Source of the DNA: Eutypa lata
Taxonomy: Eukaryota > Ascomycota > Sordariomycetes > Xylariales > Diatrypaceae
Direction: 5' to 3'
DNA: 64,000 bases
Assembly (NCBI GenBank): GCA_022661535.1
Contig: JAKULF010000005.1
Span: 2,232,001 to 2,296,000, forward strand
Shown here piece by piece: positions 43,925-54,742 of the stretch (its first letter is position 1; every line of letters starts with the position of its first letter). Both the position numbers and the translations under genes were made by a program. The notes under the pieces are model-generated. The model was given only the letters and a program-made list of their open reading frames with translations, ran no database searches and was not told where the DNA came from.

Positions 43925-44431
43925 ATGAAGACACAGTTCGAACAGAAGAAGCAAGAGGTCATGATTTGGAACGAAAATGTTCAAGAGGCAGAAGATTGGG
44001 TTGCGCTTGTCATTCTGCTGGTAATCAATCCAGTGGTATGGATTCTGCTCGCCGCCCTCCCATTCACAGTCATATCAACGTTGTTGTGCGAAATGCCCGA
44101 AGATGTGCCACTGATAGATAGCAACTTCCACTCGACGCTATCACAGACCGTGGCCAGCCTTGCCGGACTGTTTGCCATCGTGGCCGGACTGAGGCGGCCT
44201 CGCCTCGGCCACAAGAAGAAGAAGTGGAAGATCGAGTCCAAATTCCCGAAGACGTTCGTTGTTCTGTTGTGCGTTTCTGTGCTCAGCGGCTTTGCTAGTG
44301 TCGTCGTGTATCCGTGGCAGTCGCCGTCAAGCATCCCGTTGGCGTTTGTCTCCAATATGGCCCAGAATGTGGCGACATCGCTGATCGTGCAGGGATCCTC
44401 AGACAAGATTATGGAACTAAAGATGCGTTAG
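43925..44431 (+). CDS. Hypothetical small membrane protein
   Basis: A 168-aa intronless frame starting at ATG, the first gene-like frame right of the AT block. I do not recognise the family. A charged N-terminus (residues 1-24) is followed by a strongly hydrophobic stretch (about 26-54), a second (about 72-89), a Lys/Arg-rich loop (about 91-107, with HKKKKWK) and a third (about 109-128); 134-154 is weakly hydrophobic. This suggests a three- or four-pass membrane protein. The frame lies only about 300 bp from RIP-degraded DNA. An antisense frame (44,406 to 43,981) also exists but reads as a low-complexity shadow. Expression is unproven. Confidence 0.5.
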   Translation: MKTQFEQKKQEVMIWNENVQEAEDWVALVILLVINPVVWILLAALPFTVISTLLCEMPEDVPLIDSNFHSTLSQTVASLAGLFAIVAGLRRPRLGHKKKKWKIESKFPKTFVVLLCVSVLSGFASVVVYPWQSPSSIPLAFVSNMAQNVATSLIVQGSSDKIMELKMR

Positions 44432-44943
44432 GGGTAACTTGATGGTAACCTAAAATGGATAAAATATAAAGAAGTTCATACGAAGTAAGGATTATATTAA
44501 AAATAAATGGAATCTGTTTAATAAAATGACTCTGATATTTTTATCCAAATTCTTTACACCCTTTAAAGCTCTTTACTTATATATAGCTAAGTTAATGGCG
44601 CATGAACCACCAATGCTCACGGAGTTGCTTACATAGCCTAGTGTAAAGGGCTGCCTTATTTTTGCATTTTATATTAACTGGATGATCTCGTGTAAGGGTA
44701 TTTAATTATAAGAGACTTTTTCAATGCAGTTAACAAGCATGATAATGGCTGTCTGTCGTGAGATTATAAGTAGTTAACTAAATGTATGTTCATAGCAATG
44801 CTTTGCCGTATAACCGTGTGTGGGGTTGCTTATGCATGTCTGCCAAGCCCCCTTTTGAAGCTAGAAGTATTCCGTGGCCTCTTTTTTTTCCTGCGTCGGC
44901 TGACGAATGTTATTCTTAAACTTCAAATAACTAACGGACCGGA
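44432..44943. other. Intergenic region
   Basis: About 510 bp between the small membrane protein and the AAA-type ATPase. It is moderately AT-rich and no frame or RNA gene is recognisable. It presumably holds the 3' end of the first gene and the promoter of the second. Confidence 0.6.
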
Positions 44944-46618
44944 ATGGTTAGACTGACACGCCAACCGCAAGGACGCCTCGTAAGATAAAATGTTGTCCCA
45001 ACTGGCTGGCAATCCTCAACGCTGACTACAGTTTTAGATCCGGTTAGTCCTCTACAGGGCAACAAGGCCGCAGAGCTGGCCAATTCAAGGAGAAGCCTTC
45101 ACACAATCGAACGCGCCAGTTCGTCACCACAGGCCGGCAGGCGAAGATGGCGGCGGTGGCGCTTGGAGAGATTCCCTATCCAAGCTATTGGAGGGCGCCG
45201 CAACCGCTCTCGGCTCAATCGCTATCCTCGGGTTGGCTGGCTATTCATATCATCGGTATTATAAGTCACTCGTTCTGAGCAAGATGGAAAACGCTTTCGC
45301 GCCCGGATTCTCTTCGCTGGAACGGGCCGCTCTCGGCCGCCAAGCCGCTGACAGCGCTGTGGAAGATGATGACTGGATACCCCGAACTGAGCAGGCTACT
45401 ATCAATGGCATTATTGATGGAACCATCCAAGGTCACTATTATCTGGTCACTGGCGAAAAGGGGACAGGAAAGACATCTATGATCCTCAAGGCTATGAGTA
45501 GAATCAGCGGAGATGGCATCGCTATGCTGGAGGCGCACGGTGATTTTGAGATCTTCCGAATCCGGTTAGGAAAGGCGCTCGATTATGAATTCCACGAAGA
45601 TTACATTGGCGGTCTGTTCAGCTTCAAGGGGCCTCGAGACACCACGCCCCTACTTGATATCGAGCGTGCATTTAACCAAATGGAAAAGATTGCGTTAAAG
45701 CGACAACAAGAGGTCGGGAAGCCACTGGTTTTGATCATCAATGGCACTCATTTTCTCCGCGACGACGATGACGGGAATCACCTCCTCGAACTACTGCAGC
45801 AACGGGCCGAGCTTTGGGCTACTAGCAAGCTAGTCACTATCGTTTTCAATAGCGACGAGCACTGGACTACCGAGCGGCTCCTACGACAGGCCACGCGCCT
45901 GCAAGTCATTTCCGTGCGCGACATTGAAAAGAAGACTGCCATTGAGTCGGTGAAGAACTTCAGGGCCAAGGCCTTCCATGAAGATGTCTCCACCCAAATC
46001 CTAGAACAGGTTTACAGCAAGATTGGCGGCCGTCTTAGGTTCCTTAGCCACGTGGCTAAGTCGCCTGACATGCTGAAAACTTGCGATAGCATATGCCAGA
46101 AGGAGCGACAATGGCTCCTAGACCAATGCTGGATCCTTGGTAAAGAGATGGATCCCGGCGCGGAAAACCACCAGGATATCTGCGCATCAGCCATGATCAT
46201 GGCTAAGGCCCTCATCGCCAAGGAGAAGGCCATGATGGAAGACAAAGACTACGACGGCAGGCTGCCGCAGCTTCCGCTACACGAAGCAAGAGAACTCGTA
46301 ACTAATGCCGAGTTCCTCAAAGCTCTCGACCATATCAACATTGTCACCATCGACTCCCACTCGATGGTTCAGGCGGATTCTGTCGCCATGCAGAACGCGT
46401 TCCGCACTGTGTGCAGTCAGCCTGGGTTTGATGAGCACCTCCAGGAGACGCTCGATCGACTTGATGAGCTGGAAAGCCTTGCGAGGACGAGGGAGCTCAC
46501 GGTGAAGGATTTGTGGGGAAATAAGGGATTCCGAGCTGTTGTGGAAAGTAAGAAAGGGGAGAACAAGGACATGGTGGTATCAATCCAGGGTTTCTCGTCT
46601 GAGCCTGAGGACGGATAG
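44944..46618 (+). CDS. Mitochondrial AAA-type P-loop ATPase, fungal winged-helix family
   Basis: Proposed join(44944..44979, 45038..46618), 538 aa. The long frame has no ATG at its 5' end, is open back to 45,038, and is preceded there by TAG. A 12-codon exon from ATG 44,944 ends at a consensus donor (GTAAGA, 44,980), and an intron of 58 bp with CTGAC near its end exits at that TAG, restoring frame exactly. The N-terminus is rich in Arg and free of acidic residues, as in a mitochondrial presequence. A hydrophobic segment follows (about 65-87), then Walker A GEKGTGKTS (151-159). The Walker B-like strand VLIING (243-248) lacks the usual acidic pair. From memory of the family this matches fungal AAA proteins with a C-terminal winged-helix domain; its role is not known to me. 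The 3' end faces the sugar porter. Confidence 0.85.
44980..45037 (+). other. Intron of the AAA-type ATPase
   Basis: 58 bp, GTAAGA donor and TTTTAG acceptor, with CTGAC about 15 nt upstream of the acceptor. It removes two in-frame stops (TGA near 45,023 and TAG at 45,035) and joins the presequence exon to the main frame. Confidence 0.7.
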
Positions 46619-47796
46619 ATCACCTTTTCTTAGCCTTAAGCACTTATGATAATACAATAGGATAGCATCGGTGTTACGCGTGCCAATCGTATATTCTTTC
46701 TTTTTCGATAGGGTTTTTTCTGCAATAATAGATAAGACGGCAAGCAAATCATGACATAGAATAGAGGTACCTACTTACTCTACCCAAATTCCGGACCCTG
46801 TGTTATTACAGCTATTAAAACGGATTCAAATATATCAACCTAATACACAATAATGGATGTGTTAGATTCCTAAATCCCAAATACGGCTTGGGTTGAGGGT
46901 CTAGCCTGGTATCTGTATAAGTTCTCTTCACAGCAGCTCGGACTGCACTGACGGGTATACCATGGAGATGAAGTACATCATAGCAACAATCCGTTGCTAT
47001 TCCCTTTTCGATTGTAGTTCCCGTAGATCTGTGTGCTAGAGCACTTGTCTTCAAGCCCTTTCATCTATCACAGGCCTGGGCTACTCAGCTCTTTTCAGGC
47101 TAGCGAGGTTCACCCAATTCTGAAGTGTGGACGCTTAATCTTTCCTCAAACAAAGACTCCCGAATGACTATAGGCTCGGGAATGATTGACCCGAAGGGAT
47201 GGATGAAGAGTGGCCTTGACAACCTAACGATCGAAAATCACAATCCTGAAAATTCAGGAAGTCTAGGGTTGTATGGGGAAGAAGTCGGGGTAAAAAGTTG
47301 ACTAAGCTCTTTGTAGTTTACCTACTAACTTGGAAAGTCTCGACCAACCAAATTTAGTTCTAATCTGATCACGCCGCTACTTCACCGCTGTCAGCTGGGT
47401 TCCCGGGGTTCTTTCACTCCCTGTTTTTCTTATCGCGGGTTGTTACTAACCAAGATGAGAGACCTGCTGGGTGAAAGACGCAGGGGATCAAGCACACCTC
47501 AAAACTCTGGGAAGTAGAAGAAAGGCAAGGTGATGTAAAATGTTACAAGTGTGGAATTATCAAAGAAGCTGATTCATGGTATCTACTTGAACAACTCTAA
47601 AGTGAAAGTAAGAAATAATTGGTTGCAATATGTTAAATTTCTGGGTGACACTTGTACTTCGTTTAGACAGTAGAAAAGGGTGTCGATTATTTTAGTACTA
47701 GCTTGATAAGTGATGCCATGTGGTCCTCAGTTTAAATTTGAGCAGCCAGGCTTCGCAGGAAGAAGTTTAAAAATACCATCAACTATCTACAGCGGT
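46619..47796. other. Convergent intergenic region
   Basis: About 1.2 kb between two convergent 3' ends (ATPase on +, sugar porter on -). I see no coding frame with protein-like composition, no tRNA and no repeats. It presumably holds both 3' UTRs. Confidence 0.6.
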
Positions 47797-49474
47797 TTAC
47801 TGATGTCTCCCAGAGGTATGATGACCAGATTCCTCAATCTGAACAGTCCCCACTGGTTTATCGTCTTCCCCTGCATCGAAATGCAATTCATCTAGCTTAT
47901 TCTTCGCAACGTCGTCGCCGAACGCACCGGCGATCTCCTCGAGCGTAAGCTGGTTGGTCTCGGGCAGCCACATCCAGTAGATGAACGCAGCTGCCAGGTT
48001 GGTCCCGATCATCACCAGGTAGAACTTCCACGCTATCGCATTGATCGCCAACGGGGTGATCTGCGAAAACCAGATGTTGGTCACAGACATGGAGAAGACT
48101 GCTAACGAGTTCCCGTTGCCGCGGAGATGTTGTGGGAAGATCTCAGAAACCAGCACCCAGACCGTGCTGTTGAAGAACACGGCATAGAAGCCCGAGAAGA
48201 GAAACACAAAAGCCACTCCAGCGGCTGCTCCGGCAAGGTTGCTTCCGTCTCCGAAGTATTTGGACATGAGCATCAATAGGGTTAGGAAGACAGCCAGGAC
48301 GATAGAGCCGACAACTATACAACGTGTGGTTAGTAACATAGAATGACGTGGAAGATGTCAGCTTGAATGCTTACCAACGGTGCGCCTTCGTGGCCACTTG
48401 TCTGATACCCATGCGATATTTATGAGTTGTCCTATGACACCCATGATTCCATAAAACCCACTAATTAGAAGAACTGTTCTCCCTTCGAAACCAAGCCCTT
48501 CGTAGAAAAGAGATTGATAGTTCTGGACGATGCCGCTTCCGGAAAGCTTAGTCATGTTCATTATAAAGCAACCGAGAAGTACGCGCCGGGCATATCGGAG
48601 AGTGAACAGCTCGGCCCAGCTAGAACTTTTACGACGGGCCTGCTCGAGAGCGAGTTGCTCCCGAATTTCAAGCATTTCTCTTTGAACGAACTCGTCGCCT
48701 CTCTCGGCGTGCAACTTGGAAAGAACCTTGAGCGCATCTTCATGGTGTTCCTTCGCAACAACTGAGAAGGGCAGTTAGCAGCCAATCAACATCTTGGAAG
48801 TACGAGAGAATATCACAAACTTACGCCAGCGAGGAGAGTCGGGAAGGAAAGCAGTGAGAATTAGGAGCAGAATGGCCGGGGGGATTTGCATCGCCAGTGG
48901 AATTCTCCACTGTGCATCTCCGACAGCATAAGATCCAGCGTATCCGATCCAGTTTGCGATGAGATAGCCAAGAGCAGTCTGCAAGCCCTTCATGGAAACG
49001 AGCCGTGCTCGATTATCCGGTGGTGCTAGTTCAGCGATGTACGGCGGAACCACAGTAAGCAGCGTGCCAGTGGCCGCGCCAGCAACCGCTCGCCCTGCGA
49101 TCATCATTCCGATATTGACAGCACCACACTGGATAGCGGATCCGGCGATAGTGAATAGGGTTGACACGAATAGGAGCCACCTTCTCCCGAATTTATCCAT
49201 AAGGGAACCGGTGGCGAAGCTACCGACGCAGGTACCAGCATAGTAGCATGATACGATAGCACCCATTAAGGAGGTATCCCCTTTGAGGTTTCCAAACATG
49301 TAGAGTTTGAAGGAGTCATGAGCGATTGTCGTGGCAATGATACCCGTGTCAACACCGTAAACAAGACTACGAGGGTGATCAGAAATTGATAGCAGTCAAA
49401 GGTAACTTGATCAATACATACCCGCCTAGAGCGATGCCGAGTGAGCAGAGGGCAGTCGTGTTGAATTCGAACAT
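47797..49474 (-). CDS. MFS sugar porter
   Basis: Complement of join(47797..48314, 48375..48761, 48825..49366, 49422..49474), 499 aa. Three introns of 60, 63 and 55 bp have GT..AG ends and keep frame. The protein is a 12-segment plasma-membrane sugar transporter of the MFS sugar porter family. Signatures: YGVDTGII in TM1 (21-28), DKFGRR in loop 2-3 (75-80), GRAVAGAATG in TM4 (from 109), PDSPRWL after TM6 (193-199), SEIFPQHLRG (384-393) and PETNQLTLEEI after TM12 (445-455). Length is normal for the family (about 500-550). The start ATG at 49,474 gives a very short cytosolic N-terminus. It is divergent from the GH106-like rhamnosidase, with 392 bp between the start codons, so its substrate is plausibly rhamnose or a rhamnosylated glycoside; sequence alone cannot fix it. 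Confidence 0.93.
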
Positions 49475-49866
49475 CTTGATAAGGTTTCACCTGTCCTCGT
49501 TCCAATAAGTGTAGGTAAAAGACAAACACCCTTAACCGTGGAAAGGTCTAGATAGGTAATGTACGTTTATTTCAAGATTATCTTCCAAGTCTCAAAGTTC
49601 TCCAGATCCAAATGGATCTTCTTTTATACTCTAACCCCTTGTCACTTTACCCCACACGCCCCGGAGGATTCCCCGGATTACTCCATCCTGGAGTCTCCAA
49701 CTCAGTGGGTCTGAAGCTCGGATCGCGAATGACGGGGTCTCGGGTCAAAGTAGGACGAGCGTGAAATCATTCCCATTTTCCCCAAAGCGATAAGCTCGGG
49801 TAGGACCAACGCAGCTCTTCAACAGCATCCCAAGACAACTCGAATGTCTGTACGAGGATTCTGACA
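49475..49866. promoter_or_regulatory. Shared divergent promoter of sugar porter and GH106 gene
   Basis: 392 bp between the two start codons. It contains CGG-N8-CCG (49,662-49,675), an arrangement bound by Zn2Cys6 regulators; a hairpin with arms ACTCC and GGAGT (49,680-49,694); and several matches to the CreA carbon-catabolite motif SYGGRG: GTGGGG on minus (49,650-49,655), CCGGAG (49,661-49,666), CCGGGG on minus (49,671-49,676) and CTGGAG (49,688-49,693). Motif presence is seen; function is inferred. Confidence 0.5.
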
Positions 49867-52800
49867 ATGGCAAACAATAACGTGAACCCGTTGACATACC
49901 CATTGTCGACAGAGCAGTGGCAAGATGAGACCTTCTCTAACCCCCCCTCCGAGTATCGTGGGGCGCCATTCTGGTGCTGGAATACGCGGCTCAAGCGCGA
50001 CCAGCTCCTACGCCAGATCGATAGCCTCCAGGAAATGGGCATGGGGGGATTCCACATGCATAGTCGTACCGGCCTCGGTACCAAATATATGGGCGAAGAA
50101 TTTTTGGGCCACGTCAAAGCCTGCGTGAATGTCGCTAAAGATAGAAAACTCTTGGCGTGCCTATATGACGAAGATCGGTGGCCAAGCGGCGTCGCAGGGG
50201 GCCTGGTCATAGCTGATAACCCCGAGTTCAAAGCCCAGCACTTACTATTAACCAAGAGGAAATACGGCTCTTTCGATCTGCCAAAGTCAGTTACAATTCA
50301 CCGTGTGGTTCGTTTTGACATAGACTGATTTTTATGTATGGTAGACCTATCCAAGGCGCAAATGGCAAGGCAAGTCGAAGCGAACTGGGTGTTCTCATCG
50401 CGCGCTACCGCCTACACTTCCACGATTCGGGCGTCAGATCTTTTGGAAGATTGACGCACAATGAAGCAGATGACCCGGATACTTGGTTTGCCTATGTTGA
50501 GCCTAACCCACCGTCAGAATGGTTTAACAGCCAGACCTACGTCGACACCTTGAACGTCGAAGCAACTCGAAAGTTCGTCGAACTTACTCACGAGCGATAC
50601 TATAAGCACCTGGCTGCGGATTTTGGGACTACTGTTCCCTCTATTTTCACGGATGAGCCGCAATTCGCCCATAAATCACGCCTTCGAAAGAGCACCGATA
50701 CCTCCGACCTCCTGTTGCCGTGGTCGAATGATCTTCCCGAGACTTTCCGCAAGCAGTATGGATATGCCATCCTAGACGTGTTGCCAAGCGTATTTTGGGA
50801 CATTACATCAGACCCAATGCACAAGGAGCCCTTTTTACAAGCCCGTTACGACCTCCATGATCATGTCTGTGAGCGATTCGTGACCGCTTTCATGGATACT
50901 GTCGCCGACTGGTGCAGGGGGAAGAGCATCGCTCTGATAGGTCATATGATGAAAGAACCAACACTCTTATCGCAGACTCAAGCACTTGGGGAGGCTATGA
51001 GATGTTATAGAAATCTAGATATGCCAGGCGTTGATATGCTTTGTGACCAGTTAGAGTACAACACAGTCAAGCAAGCCACCAGCGTTGCGCGACAAAACGG
51101 CTCCCGAGGAGTCATGAGTGAGCTGTACGGTGTTACCGGGTGGACCTTCACCTTTGCCGGACATAAAGGGGCTGGGGATTGGCAGGCTGCCCTGGGAATC
51201 ACGTTTCGAGTCCATCATCTCGCTTGGGTACGTAGTCACTGATCACTACATTCATCGGAAATCCATACATCTAACGCATTGAAATAGGTCAGTATGGCCG
51301 GGGAATCAAAACGGGATTATCCAGCTTGTATTGGCTACCAGAGTCCATGGTACAAGGAATACAAGTGGGTGGAGGATCACTTCGCTAGAGTGAATGTGTC
51401 TATGACACGCGGCCGTCCTAGAACTCGCGTTGCTGTCATCCATCCCATTGAGAGCTTCTGGCTCTGTTATGGCCCTATGGATTCGAATGCTTCCGAGACC
51501 AAATTCCGTGAGCAGGCGTTCGAATCATTGACGACTTGGTTATCGTTCGGTACAATTGATTTCGACTTCATTTCCGAGAGTCTCCTCCCATCACAGACAC
51601 CACTAGAGTCGATTCGGCCGAATGCACCGTTTCCCGTCGGGAAATGTCAGTATGAAGCTATCATAGCTCCGAATCTAAGAACTATTCGCACGTCCACACT
51701 AGAGAGACTAAAACGTTTTGCTCAAGGCGGGGGCAAAGTCTTGATTGCTGGGGTTCAGCCATCTTTGCTAGATGGGACAACGCCGCTCGGTCTCGACCCT
51801 GCTGCCTTAAACTTCGCAACAGTACCTTGGGATGAACACCATATTTTATCTGCGCTCGAACCGTACAGAGACGTCAAGATAAGTCTGAAAGAAGATGGTA
51901 GTGCGGCACAGTCAATGCTATACCAGCTACGCCAGGATCAGGACGAAATGTTCTTGTTTATCTGCAACACCCATCGTAAGCGTTATTTCCCCACAGAAGT
52001 CGGTATTAGGGGCCTTTGGGACGTAGTTGTCTTAGACACCATAACAGGCGATAAGTGGGCCGTTGAGTCGACGTGTGTCGCTGATTGGACATGGATTGAT
52101 TGGCATTTTGAAGCCTGCGGAAGCCTCCTACTTTCGTTGAAGTCGCGATCGAATACACAAGTGCTCCTTAGTAAACAGCCTGTCTATAGGGAGGATTGGA
52201 CTACTGCAAGCCTCGTTGAGCTTCACGGTGTCGAGCTATCGGAGCCTAATGTTCTTGTCCTGGATTATGCCACATTCAGCTTAGATGGGGAGACATGGGA
52301 AAACACGACAGAGATTCTCCGTATTGACAACATCATCCGGGAGCGTCTATCACTACCGCTCAAAGGTGAAGCTTACCGCCAACCCTGGGCTGTCCCAGAC
52401 AATATGCGGAACACCAAGGCCATACTCAAATTGAGGTACGAATTCCGCTCCAAGACGACGATCCCCTCGCCGCAACTGGCCTTGGAGTATATCCCGGGCT
52501 CCGAAATCACTCTCGATGGGAGACCCCTGTCACTACAGAAACAGGGCTATTGGGTCGACGAGGACATTTCGTTGTTTAATATTGAATACGAAATAACGCC
52601 GGGAATCCATGTATTGGAGGCATCGGTGCCATTCGGCCTCCTCACCAACCTCGAAAGAATGTATCTCCTAGGAGATTTCGCCGTCGACCTACGCGGCAGA
52701 AGTTGCACGCTGAAGCCCCTAGATCTTTCCCGTATCGAGTTTGGAAATTGGGCCACCCAAGGTCTCCCTTTCTACGCCGGCAATGTGACATACGTATGTC

Positions 52801-53192
52801 GATTCAGGTCCTCGCCCAGGGACGAGAAGACGGTCATCCATGTACCCCACTTTTCAGCGCCCGTCTTGGCCGTCTTTCTGGATGGCGTTCGCGTTGGGGT
52901 AATTGCCTTCCAGCCGTACGTGGTCGACTTAGGTACCTTGCAACCAGATCGCGAGTATGAGCTGCGGATAGTGGCGTATGGGAACAGGGAGAACTCCTTC
53001 GGTACATTGCACATGCCGGATGGTGTAAGCCGCTGGTTCGCGCCTAACGCTTGGCGGACAGAGCATGACTGGTGGATCGAGGGCTACAATGTTAAGGCTG
53101 TGGGGATCTTGGACAACCCGAGGATCAAGAATCCAGGCAAGGAAACGTGGAAGGTGCCACGAAATCCAGAGAGGCTTTGGACCTGCTGTTGA
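49867..53192 (+). CDS. GH106-like alpha-L-rhamnosidase (Glyco_hydro_106 family)
   Basis: join(49867..50285, 50345..51227, 51288..53192), 1068 aa. Introns of 59 bp (donor GTCAGT, CTGAT branch site) and 60 bp (donor GTACGT, CTAAC branch site) keep frame. Family GH106 enzymes remove alpha-L-rhamnose from pectic or glycoside substrates. N-terminal marks are RGAPFWCWN, the GMGGFHMHSRTGLGTKYMGE stretch and YDEDRWPSG. Candidate catalytic carboxylates are the Glu of FTDEPQ (about residue 244) and the Glu of SELYGVTGW (about 399); these are my assignments from family conservation. A C-terminal beta-rich part contains a galactose-binding-like stretch ending near TYVCRF. Length fits GH106 (about 1,000-1,100). 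No signal peptide is visible at the N-terminus (MANNNVNPL...), so the enzyme is probably intracellular. It pairs with the divergent sugar porter. Confidence 0.9.
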
Positions 53193-54028
53193 GTTATGTG
53201 GGGGGGGCTTGATGCGTGACTAGAAGCAAACCGAGGGGGTTTACTCTTAAGAATAGTACTAGGGGTACCTAGGATTTGGCTTACCACACTGGAGATCGAC
53301 ACACGGATTTCAAATATGTTAAGACCAATATGTCTGAACGTACCAGTCTAGAGCTCTAGTCAATATCCCAGTGTCCAGTCTCAACCGCTAAAACAACGAA
53401 AGCTTACAGGCGACTCGCCCTATCCATAACCTACACAGTCCCCTGACACCATCAGGGCCAGATATCAATCCTAGCTTTCAAGCAAGAGCTAAGCTTACAT
53501 TAAAACGACGATTTCAACGGCAATTCGCAGGACATCCATTCTCATATGGTAATGAAGCTAGAGCCGCAACACGTTTTGAGTCAACCGCGACTTGCCACCT
53601 AATATATAACGACAACGATGGAGAGGACGGGTTCATCATAGACATTACTATCCTAGAATTGTCAGTATGGGTCCTGGGAGTTAGCGCAATTGAACAAATC
53701 GTGGTCTGATTGTCAATGAAGTACATGGGCTCGTTGCCGGTAATTACTCCTACCACCTTAAGTATTACGAGGGCGAGAAATGTGTTCAACAAAGCATACG
53801 AGAGTGGTTTCTTGGTTGGCTCCAGCGCTTTCTATTAACTGCTTGCCTCCATGGGTCAATCAACAAAGAGCTCATTACAAAAGGGTCTATGTAGTGTAAC
53901 CCATAGCTAGCCCGTGATTTAAGAAAGATTCTGCTGATTGTGCTGTATCTGCTTCCTTAATTGTCCATGTCTCCTAGCAGAAAGTAAACCACCTAGCTGT
54001 CAACCTCGCGATAAGAACGCACTTGAAC
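53193..54028. other. Convergent intergenic region
   Basis: About 840 bp between the 3' ends of the rhamnosidase and the F-box-like gene. A minus-strand frame at 53,514-53,792 has a hydrophobic start but no ATG and no supporting features. Nothing else is recognisable. Confidence 0.55.
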
Positions 54029-54742
54029 TCAAGCCTTTTCCGCCACCTTCGCCATAAGGTCGATCTTGACCTTCAGGATTGGATATATCCAATCTACAAG
54101 TGTAGGATGGTGACTACCCCAGAGCCAGGCTGCCCGTTGAGACACCGTTTCTACGGTGCCGGCCGTTTCTACCATAACCGCAACTTCGAGCTCCAAGTGT
54201 TTGGGTACACCCGCAGCATAGAGGAGCTCTTTCATCTGAGCGGGCGTATCCACTAGTGTGGGCTGCACTTTCGGATAAGCGCCGGGATGAGCATCGTTTC
54301 CGAAAACCAGGGTGCACTTCTGAAGCTCCGTAAATGCAGAGAGTAGTTTTGGCAGCTTCATGAAACAGGTTGTTGAGACAGACGTAATGTTGAATAGTGT
54401 AATGTACCGGATTGAATGCAATGCGAGCATCTGATCTTCGGCATTGCAAATACGAGAGAGGCCACCGTTACGGAGATGCTCGGCGGTCCCGAAGGTCATG
54501 CCAAATACTCTGTTCGGGATGAAGAGCGGTCTTCCCACTCGTCGGATGCGGCGGTTTGTTGAGTTGATGAACAACCAGGAACCTCTGTGCTCTCGATTCT
54601 CCTCGTGAGGCACGCGTTTGTTGAGGTAGAACGGCAAACTCTTATCGCCCTTTACAGCGTATCGTATAACTTCTAGAAGAAGTTCGTCGGGAAGTCGGTC
54701 TATTAGGGAGCTACCAGCTCCAGGTAGAAGCGAGGTAGACAT
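54029..54742 (-). CDS. F-box-like protein
   Basis: 237 aa from ATG 54,742. The frame is open further upstream but only from TTG, so the ATG giving MSTSLLPG is preferred. Residues about 12-30 (SSLIDRLPDELLLEVIRYAV) match the first part of an F-box, the SCF ubiquitin-ligase motif that binds Skp1. The rest resembles the poorly conserved fungal F-box proteins that carry no clear substrate-binding repeats. No intron is needed. The substrate is unknown. It lies alone between the rhamnosidase and the permease and need not be related to either. Confidence 0.7.
   Translation of the reverse strand: MSTSLLPGAGSSLIDRLPDELLLEVIRYAVKGDKSLPFYLNKRVPHEENREHRGSWLFINSTNRRIRRVGRPLFIPNRVFGMTFGTAEHLRNGGLSRICNAEDQMLALHSIRYITLFNITSVSTTCFMKLPKLLSAFTELQKCTLVFGNDAHPGAYPKVQPTLVDTPAQMKELLYAAGVPKHLELEVAVMVETAGTVETVSQRAAWLWGSHHPTLVDWIYPILKVKIDLMAKVAEKA

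Noticed and set aside
43981..44406. 141-aa minus frame antisense to the small membrane protein
   Set aside because: Ser/Thr-rich shadow of a hydrophobic coding frame; the plus frame has the better start and a membrane-protein pattern.
53514..53792. 92-aa minus frame with hydrophobic start
   Set aside because: The start codon is TTG, upstream stops TAA/TAG are close, and no domain is visible. It could be an exon remnant but cannot be supported.
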